Below, piece after piece: positions 11,200-21,700 of a stretch of 64,000 nucleotides of DNA. The notes under the pieces are model-generated. The model worked only from the letters and a program-made list of their open reading frames with translations, searched no databases and was not told the origin of the DNA. Position 1 is the first letter of the stretch. Each line of letters begins with the position of its first letter. The stretch lies in contig NC_079136.1 in the NCBI RefSeq assembly GCF_945859705.1, positions 112,178,028 through 112,242,027 on the forward strand. Reading direction: 5' to 3'. A program made the position numbers and the translations under genes. Source of the stretch: Episyrphus balteatus. Taxonomy: Eukaryota > Arthropoda > Insecta > Diptera > Syrphidae.

Positions 11200-12640
11200 T
11201 TAATACCTAATTAAAAATAATTGAATATAATAATACCCTGAATAAAAATGTGTATACTTTGACCTTTGACACTGGTTTTCCTCAAAGATACAGACTTTTG
11301 TTTAAAAAGAATTAACTGAATAACAGGTTTAATTCTTCTTCAACAAAAGTCTCATTTTTGTACCACACGACTTCAAACATGACTGTCGTCGATAAATAGA
11401 GGAGAAGAATTTTATTACTAAACTTGAGACGAGCTACTTTATAACCTCTTTTCACACTAGTCAAAATATTTCCCGTTCTAGGCAAAACTAGGCAAAATTA
11501 ATTGATTTAATTTTGATTTAATTCCAACCGTGTTACACGCGCAACGAAAAAAAAAATTGATGGAAATCTAAATTTCTCCATGGAAAACCCCATTAAATAT
11601 GCGACTGGCCATTTTTTAAGCAGTTATGCACAAAAATGCATTTTTGTCGTATTGCATTAAAGTAAATTTTTAGTCCCGTTCGAAAAAAAAATATGTTTTT
11701 TTATAAATTTTTTCTGAAAACAATGTTGTAATTTTTTGTATTCCAAAAATTTGGTTTTTGAAAGTTTTTTAATATTACGCTAACTACATGATTCTGTATT
11801 AAAATTTAATCGAATCGGTTAAATCGTTTAAACAAAAATCGACAAAACGGTTACGGAAGTCATCATTGGGCATCCGGCTACCTCACAATACTACGATTTT
11901 TTAGTTTATTTAAATCGTCTTCCTATATAAATCTTCAACTGAATTGTGAAGATATATTTTTACACATGAATATAATAAATAAAAATAAATAACTAAGTTG
12001 CAACTCGATGTTTGTTTTAATGTTTGATTATTTCAAAGTGCTTCTGAGGGCATTTTGAAACAATCAATGAAATTGTTAGATAATTTCTGTACTCAGAATC
12101 ATTGTGTGAATTATTTGTAAATAAAATAGGACGGGCAGTGACATAATTTAATTTGGTTCAATTCAACAGGTTTTCAAAATATTCCAAACGATTACGCACA
12201 TCCAATCCAATTGGATAAGCTTTTGTAACAAGAGAGAAAAGAGTTTACAAAATTCCAATACAAAAAAAAAAATGTTTTTCTTTGGTACATTGATTATATT
12301 TTGTTTTCTTTTATTAAATTTATGAGTTTTTTTGAATACCGTTTTAAGCTTATTATATAAAAAACATAAATTGTATGAAGGTATATTTACTATAAAATTA
12401 TTATTGAATAAAGCTTAAATAACTATGATTGCAATTAAATGTTAAACACAGGCTTTTGTGGTGATACATAAAAAAAAAAACAAAAATAACAAAACTTTAT
12501 TTAAAAAAAAAACTTAAACAAAAATTTATTCAACACATTACATCCATTTAGTGCTACTTTATATATAAACAAATCAGTGTATTTACTCAAAAGCAATATC
12601 ATAAAAAAATACTACAGCGAGTAAGAAATTCCTAAAATAA
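11200..12640. other. AT-rich sequence downstream of light
   Basis: No gene and no clear repeat ends. It holds A- and T-rich low-complexity sequence. The last 100 bases probably include the 3' UTR of light, with AATAAA on the minus strand at 12641-12646. Confidence 0.5.
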
Positions 12641-12646
12641 TTTATT
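12641..12646 (-). promoter_or_regulatory. likely polyadenylation signal of light
   Basis: TTTATT on the plus strand gives AATAAA on the minus strand, about 95 bases past the light stop codon. The position is suitable, but the region is so AT-rich that chance occurrence is easy. Confidence 0.4.
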
Positions 12647-12739
12647 TATATATAATATATATTCATTATTTTATACACACTGTATACAAGCTTCTTGTTT
12701 TGTTTTTTTTTCCCTATTCATACTTTCGGTTGGTTTTTT

Positions 12740-15700
12740 TCAACCATTTCGTGCTGTACAAATGCTACATCGTTCATCTACAAATCTGTCTGGGAGGCAG
12801 GTCTCATGAAATATATGACCACATGCGAAAGCTATCAAATCATTGCGTGGGAGAATGTCTTTTGTTAGAATATCGTGCGTGCACCGGGCACATGAATTAT
12901 CATATGATATATGTGTGGCTTGATTTTGATTCTTGACAACTTTTTCGTGAAGTTCAAAATAGTCACTAAGAACTATTTGATTACAGCCTTCTTGAATTTG
13001 AACCTGATAATTGTAAAGATTGAATTTGAATATTTGTACAAGACAAGTTTTACTATAGTATAACTTACCTGCAAACGATAATCACAGAGCATTTTAATCA
13101 CAGATTTCCGTAGTCCTGGAATTTTCTGGCCTAATTTTATTTTATTAACAAGAGCTTCTGGATTTACATAGCCTTGAAAGATTAAAAACCAAGATTATTT
13201 ATCAGTTAATTTGCTCACGATCGAAGTTAAAATATTTTACCTATGATTCCATCTAACAGCGTTGTCATAATTTCTGGATTTTCTAGAGATTCATCGATAA
13301 GATTATTCCACAGATCAGAATCATCATATTCTTTACAGAAATCAATTGCCATTTCTATATTTTTAAGCTTGAAGAGACAACAAAATTACAGTTCTTTTCC
13401 TTAGATTCCACAACCACAAGGCTTTACCTTATGAATAATAATATTTAAGGCTTCACTTGTATTACCCATACGCCCCAATAAATAAACCATCTCTGGATAG
13501 AACAATTCCCTCTTACAGATATCCAAAGCCTCTTGAATAGGATAGTTATTCGAGCGTCTTAAAAATGACAGAAGTTTGTCCCGATCAAACTTGGCGTAAA
13601 GATTGACAAGCTTCCAATGAAACTTGCCACTGTTGTCTACTTTATCGAGAGCATCTAAATACTGAATACAAAAACAGAAATACTTTAAAAAATTTGAAAA
13701 GAGAATAAAGAGTTATTATCATTTACATCATATAAGTAAGCTTGTCTTTGTTCTAATTGCTGGACCACAATTTCGGGTACGATTTTTTGTTTTTGTATAA
13801 GCATTGATATGGCTTGATCCTTGTCAAGTTCGATGAGTGGTATAATCAATTTGTGAATGACACTGTACAAATTTTTTCGTCGAATCAATTCAAAAACGTC
13901 TTTGTTTTGTAATCTAATGTGAATACAATAAAAAAAATTAGATTAGAATGAAAATTTTATAAAAAAATATACTTACCTTAAATACATTGTTAGGGCACTT
14001 TCATATTTTTCCTGATGTGAATATAATATTGCGAGGCATTCCAGAAGTTCATTTGCGCAGTTTTTACGAAAATTATCATGAATTGCATTTATTACCGCCG
14101 AGGTATCGTAGAGAGTTTTCGGCCATTCTTTAATAAGATTAAGAAAACCTTTTGCATCGAATTTTAAATATTCATAGAGAACCATTTCGTAGACTTGTGG
14201 ATCTAATTTACAGTCTTCTTGAGTTGGTAAATACGCACTTACTGAGCGTAATTGTTGAAATCCAACAAATTTATAAACCTCTTCTTCCCAAAGGTCTTTA
14301 TTATTGCCAAGTGCACGAAGGCATAATTTTGCTGCATCGTCGAATTGTTTTAGAGATAGTAGATGATCAACATAGAGCCTAGTACATAGCAAATATCAAG
14401 TTCAATATTCTATTTGGAAATTATTAAAATAAAAAAGATCTTACCTTGAGACCTCAACAACAGAAAGCTTTCCGCCATGTGATGCAATTACATCTAATGC
14501 TTCTTCGAATTTTCTATATTATAAAAGTATAAGATTCAAAATTGAGATGAAAAAGAAAAATTAGGGTAGGTGGAACCATAGTATGAATTTTTAAATAAAA
14601 TTTAAAATTTTGAGATATTCTTGTAATGGAGCTAAAATATAGCTTGATCTGCGTACAGTAGTCCTTAGATAAAAAATAATATTTCCTTTAAAACTATATA
14701 TTTTTATCCGTCACAATTTAGCTCAAAGATAAAAATGAAGAAAGAAGGCTTAACTACATTGTCCCCTAAAAGTGCAAAAAAAAAAACAAAAGTAAAAATT
14801 TTTAAACTTAGTTTTTGATAATTTTTTAGGAAAACTGAAAAAAAAAAATGCAGAAAGCTTAGATTTTGGTTTGAAAAAAAAGGTTGTATAAACTTTTTTA
14901 CGAACAAGCTGTAATTAAGTGGACCATTCAGACTAAACGTGTGCGAGCACCGGTGTTATGACACCGAAACCGCACCATACACAGCACACCGATGCACAGT
15001 GCGGTATTTTGACCTAAAACGTGGTCATAAATCAATTTTCTCGACTTTGGCTCCCAGGATTAAGCTTATGTTTCAAAACAGGTAGATAACCAGGCTACTC
15101 TTAAGTGAAGTCTACCCATAAAGTGGTCATCCGGTTCGTGACACCATCATTTGCAATTTGCACCATTTGAAGAAGCACGAATTTTTTTGAGAAAGGGAAA
15201 AAACATTAGTGTTTTTAAATATGCGCAACACGCCGTAACATATTCTAACGTATATATTATTTCACTGCTAAATAATGTAGAAAAATTTTGCGTTTCCAGC
15301 GATACCTTTTAAAATATGTTCAAAAATAGAGTTCCAAATTTCAAAGGAATCGGTGCACTAATTCTGAAGTTATGAGGGGCACCGACTTTCAAAACATTAG
15401 ACGTGGTCACAAACGAAGTTTTAAAATACTCATAATTTCAATAATTTTTATCAAATCGATTTAAAATTTTGACACAATATTTTTGAGATATAATGTGCAT
15501 TCAGGTAAAAAATTTAAATTGACAAAAAAATGCAAATAAAAAAAATCCAAGAGGTTTTCCGGGAACTATTATACATATTTCAGTTTTTTTTTTTTTTTAA
15601 TGAAACTATGATATTTATTAAAATGAAGACTTTAGTATAAAAACTACCACGCCATTAAAAATTGATAAAAAAATTTCCATCACAAATCGTGATCCTGATG

Positions 15701-18700
15701 AAAAGCTAGATCTCATGTAGTTGTTCTAATTCGTGTTAATTAATGATCTATATGGATCAAGTGGGATAATAAAAAACGCAAAATTTTACAAAAATAAATT
15801 AAAAAGCAAAAACAATTGTTTTGTTTCCAAATTTCATCTTTAAAATTTAATAAACTACTTAAACTACTTTATTAAACAACTTAAGTCAGAAAAAACAAAA
15901 TAAAGAATCAATAATTAGCTTTAAGAAAAGTTATAACACAGGATTGCACGTGCTTTTTTTCGCGGCTAATCGGGAGGTAAGTGGGTTTTACTGTACGAAG
16001 AAAATGAAGATTTTTCATTCCAAATAACTTTTTAGCACCTATTCGATGTAAAAAATGTGCCCAAATATTTTTGGCCAGGTTTTAGACCAAAATACCGCAC
16101 TGTGCAATGGCGACACCGATAACGAAAATTAAAAAGTTTTGATTTTTCTCACTCCGGTGCGGGAACAAGTGTGCTGTTAATGGGCCTCTTAGGGCCAGGG
16201 GTCGAATTACAGCACACTATTACGATCATACGTTAACGTTTTGATTATTTCTCTCTCTATTTATTTAGTAGAAAAAGATAGGGACACATAGCAACGATAC
16301 GATAACGAACGTATGCCGTAATTCGACCCCAGTTGTATAAATATTTAATCCGTGGTTTAGCAACTTTTATCTTCTGAAATCAGTGGTAAAATTGCGGTTC
16401 GTTCAAGGTTCATATATATTAAAATACCTAAATTCATGCTTGAACCAAAGTTGATCCATGGATAATCCGCCGAAATCGGAGGGTTAAATTTCTGATCCGA
16501 GGCTGAACCACGTTTGTACAACTGTCCATTAAAGGCTTAACTACAATAACCTAAAAAGTGAAAAAGTGGAAAATTTACAAAAGTAAAAATTTTGTATTTT
16601 TCTTTAGCGCTATTTGTTTTTAGAGAAAAACTACAAAAATTGTTTTTTAAACCAAAAAACAAACTTTCTGCATCATTATTTTTAATTTTGTGGTCGGAAA
16701 AACTGTCACAAAATGAGTTTGAAAATGTTCACTTTTTGCAAAAAGTGGCCGTTTTAGTTAGGCTAAACTACATTCACCAGTTTTTGAAAAAAGTACAAAA
16801 GTGAAAATATTTTTTTCGCGCTAGCGGAATTTTTTTGTAAAAAGAGTTTACAGATTGATTTTTAGACTAAAAAATAAGCTATCTGCATCATTTGTTTTAA
16901 TTTTCTAACCGGAAAAACCATTCAAAAATGCGTTTGAAAATTTTCACTTTTGTACTTTTTCACATTTTGAGCGAATGTAGTTAAGGCTTAGGTTAGGTTA
17001 GGTAGCAGTTACCCGACACACTTAGACCCTTATGGATACATTGTGATACCACAAAGACTAGCAAGTTGGAACTCACTAGCCGAACCACTCGGATCTTCTT
17101 AGTTAAGGCTTAAGTCGAGCTAAATTTAAGCTTTCATACAAAATTCTCGAGAAAATTTAGCCGAGCATTTATTCAAAAATTTCAGCCGAGTTGTGCGTAG
17201 TTCCATCTAACAAAAATACATTTTCCTTCAAAACTATACATTTTTAAATTCTTGAATACATTCTTTTATACATTTTTAATATCAGAACTTATCGCAAGTA
17301 ATAAAAGTACAACGGAAAAATATAAGAGCTTATTTAGCGCGGTCTGTATTAGCTGTACGAGGCAAAAAAAAAAAATGTTTAATAAAATAAATAAAAATGA
17401 TGTGCACGATACCTAAAAGATACACTTTTTAAGAGGGCGCTTCCGTCACAAAAAAGAATTATAATTTTGACATTTCATTTTTCATTCATGTTTTTTTTTA
17501 TATTTTGCTTTTCATTTTCCGATTTTCATTTACAAGCCAAATTGCCGATAAACATACCCACAAATCCACACATATCAAATGAAAAAAAAAACTCAGAAAA
17601 CCTCTTAAAATTGTTGCAAATACAAAATAAAAGTTCCTAGTTCAAATCTATCTACATTGACTTTACCAAAATTACTCCCAGCAAAGGAAAAAACAAAATT
17701 TTGTCACTGAAAATGCGCCGAATGAACAATTTAATAACCCTCTTCAGTGCCATCTTTGCATTTTTCTTTGGTTCCTTTTTGACTACAATCGTTACAAATA
17801 TTGAAAAATGTCCATCAAAAACTACCGTCTCCAAATTAGAACAAAATCATGACATATTCTTGATGGTTTTAGTTCTTTCAGCTCCCAATTATATCGATAA
17901 AAGACAAATAATTCGCGACACTTGGTTGAAAGTAGCTAGACCATTAGTTCAACCATATTACCCAGAGGACTTTGTCTATGTCCCAGATTACGATGAAGAT
18001 GGCTTTCTTGAAATGGAATCTGTAGCCGAACAATCCAACCGCATTCGCAACTATCTAGATTGGTTAGATGGAGTTGAAAATGCTGTTGCCAGCAGGCGAT
18101 TCATTAAAATCAAACACTATTTCGCCATTGGAACACAAAACCTTAGTCCAGTTCTTATGGGGGAACTTAGAAAAGAACAAAATGAATTCAATGACATGCT
18201 CTTTTTGCTAGATGTCCGCGATTCCTATGCAAATCTTACAAAGAAACTTATTTCATCTCTTGAGCATCTCACTAATCACGAATCATTCACTTATTTACTC
18301 AAAGTAGATGACGATTCGTATGTGAAAATGGACTATCTTGTCAATGAACTTGTTTCTTTTGATAGGAAATTAATCAGAAAGTCCTCGGAATATAAAACAA
18401 ACCCAATTCCAGAATTGTATTGGGGTTTCTTTAATGGACGAGCGGCCATCAAAACTCGGGGACAATGGAAAGAGGAGCATTATTACATTTGTAGTAAATA
18501 TGCTCCATATGCCCTTGGTGGAGGGTATGTTATTAGTCGTTCCATTGCTGAATATATTGATGCAAACTCCCAGATCCTTAACACTTATGTCAGTGAGGAT
18601 ATATCAATGGGAACATGGTTAGCTCCGTTAAGAAATATCTACAGACGCCATGACATTCGCTTCGATACCGGATACATGCCAAGGAAGTGCCGACGACAGC

Positions 18701-21700
18701 ATATAGTTTTGCATAAGAGAACAATTCAACAAATGAAAGACTTGTATGAGGGCAAGTTGTGTACGTTTGAGGTGCCAAAGGAAAATACACTTAAGCGGCC
18801 ATTGGAGTATTATTACGATTGGAAGAAACCAGCGGAATCATGCTGTAATAATATAGCAGTTTAGGTTAAGCCAATTTTTAGATCAACTCTATACTCTTTT
18901 TCTAGTCACTATTTATAACTTTTAACCGAAGAATAATAATACATATATCAGTAGATTAATGTGAATGAATTTGTTTTAATGTAGTTTTGTAGGAAATTTC
19001 AGACTAACCTGTGTTCTATAAGCCATTGCACACGGTCGTCCGTTTCATAGAGACTGGCTATGACTAGATCTTTGGGGGCAATGATAAAGTAACGATTCTC
19101 TTCAATAATGCATCCCAGCATGTAATCGTTGACTGTGTATTCTTCATAACTGAAATGAGACAAGAAGAGGTTTAAAGGTTTTTCAAAATTCCTTGGTCAA
19201 AGACAATTATTATATGATTATAAATTTAAGTTCTTGAAACAACAAATAACTGAGGAAAATAGACCAATATAAGAGGCGAAATCTGGATGTTTTTTTTTTG
19301 CAAAACAAATAAAATTCGAAAACAACAACAACGATAGTTGTTTAACACAAAAACCAATATTTAATAGATTATTTACTGCGAAAAAACAACTATTGAAGAA
19401 GAGTGGACAAAGAACACAATTATTTGGAATCGGCTAAGGTGATGGTTGATTATTGTCGATTAGTTTTTTCACAACTTTATTAATTCTGAATATTCCTCTA
19501 CAATAAAATCTAATTCTTACGGAATTGAGGCTGAAATTTAGAAATAAATCAGCAAATATGTAAAAACGGTTCTTAATAATTATTAATTATAATTAGTGTC
19601 GCTTGAAAAGCATTTGATCATCTATTATCATAGTAAAGTATCACCATTCGGAATTTCGCTCATCTGTCAGTAATAAACGAACAAAAGAAAATAAAAAAAA
19701 ATATCTCCTAAACCGGGTGAAAACCAAAACAAACCAAATTTTTCAAGGACGCGTTCAATTTTAAAGATCTGTTTTTTGTAAAAAAAAAAACTCATACAAA
19801 TCGATTTCAAGTGTTTTTTTTGGTAATAACGTTCTACTATAACTAAATCGAAAAAATTACGGAATTTAAAATATATTTCTATGCTGTACTTTTTGCTTTT
19901 TTTGTTTTGCTGGTTTGTTTTGGTTTTCGCCGAGTTTAAAAATTCAAAATGGTAACTGTAAAAAGAAAGAGAAGACAAGGACAAATGTTCGAACTTCCCT
20001 ATAGCGGAAACCACCCAGGATCTCCAAATTTTCTTAACTAACCTCTATTCAACGACGCATGACTGTTGTCACTCAGAATTATCAAATTCCAACAGAAGAA
20101 AAAAAGAATTCTTTTTGAATGTGAACTGAAATATCGAATGTTTTTTGTAGACGTTTTTGTACAATTTTTGTTCAAGTTGAAAGCTCTTTTAATAAAAAAA
20201 AACCCAAACTGTTGGTTTACACTTTCTTCAGGCCTGAAAATTGCATGTTTCTTTTTTATTTTGGTTTTTATTTTACGTTACGCTATTAGTAGTGTTGCTG
20301 GAACGAATTAAAAGTAGAAACTTATGAGGAAGTCTACAGACTAAAAGACTCTGAAAACCCTCTAAAAAAGTAATATATGTAGGTACATTTAATTGAACTG
20401 CGAACTAAAAAGTAAAATGGACCATATCTGGTACAAGCAAAACACCGGATAAATACAGAGTCTTTCTACACTTTTTGGGGTCAAACCGACGCGACGGAAT
20501 TCATAATTTATCTTGCAAAAATCTTAAATGATTTCCTGATCGCTATAACGGCCCCTTATTTGTAGATGTTAAAAACGAAAAAGAAATATTACTTCAGAAG
20601 AGCTTTATTAAATGAGCCTGTTTAAAAAAAAACTACTTCAACTTTTATGTATTTATTACTTCAGTTCCGAATAGTCTTCTTTTATGTTTAATATTGAGTT
20701 TTTCTAAAACAGTTTTGAAAATTGCGATTTCGTTCTATATTCTGCAACACAAACATAGAACATTAAAGCACTAAACCGAACCTTTTTTTATACAACTATA
20801 ATGGGAAAATATTAAGGTAATACAAGAAATAAATAAATTTAAAGAACTGGTATAGCACTTTTTTAAGTTGTATTTAAGAACAATTAATTGAAAATTTGAG
20901 TTTACTTTCATTATAACATTATGTTTTACTTCCTGCGAGCACAAGAAAAAAACAAATTTAACCCTCGCGTGACTCTTAAGGATTTAATTATTGTTTGGTA
21001 ATTTTGCAGCTCAAGAGATTAGATCCACGTATACAAGCCTCAGAAATGCAACAGTAGAAGACCGGGAGGCTTCCGCCGTATGTTGTTTGACGCTGGTCCT
21101 GAAAAAAATTTTGTGCGAAAGTATTTCAACTGCGGTGTTCGTCATCAGCAGGTTATCTTACTTTACACTACAGTGGCTTTTAGAATAATTCAGGATAAAA
21201 CCCAAAAATATAGTTTACCATAAAAAAAACCAAATTGTCACTAGTGGGATGTGATTTTTTAACTACCATCTAGACCAGCAAAGTACAGCCTGCGGGCCAA
21301 CTCCGGGGTGCGAAAGCATTTAATCTGGCCCCCCGAACGGTTCTTCGACATGAATAATTTTATTTTGACGGTACAGTATTATCACTTTTTAGGGACCAAA
21401 GAGCTTCCAGACAATGCAAGAGTAAAAAAAAGTGTCTGAAATGATGGCCTGATGCTTCAAACGATTTAAAATGACAACCCCCCAAAAAATGCAGAATAAA
21501 TCTGTGCCTGATTAATTAAAAAATGTGTCCTTTTTTTGTCATACCGTTGAACTTAATTCTATATTTAATGTAATTGTGCAACCAGCCATATACGTACATA
21601 TCGTCGGCGTAAAGCAAAATTGTTCTAAGTACATAGGATTTCTTAAGGACTTAGAACAATTTTGCTTTACGCCGACGAAATGTATAGCAAAAGTTAAAAA

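Noticed and set aside
16988..17006. Interstitial telomere
   Set aside because: Only about three GGTTA-type units, continuous with a dispersed repeat body, and flies do not use TTAGG telomeres.
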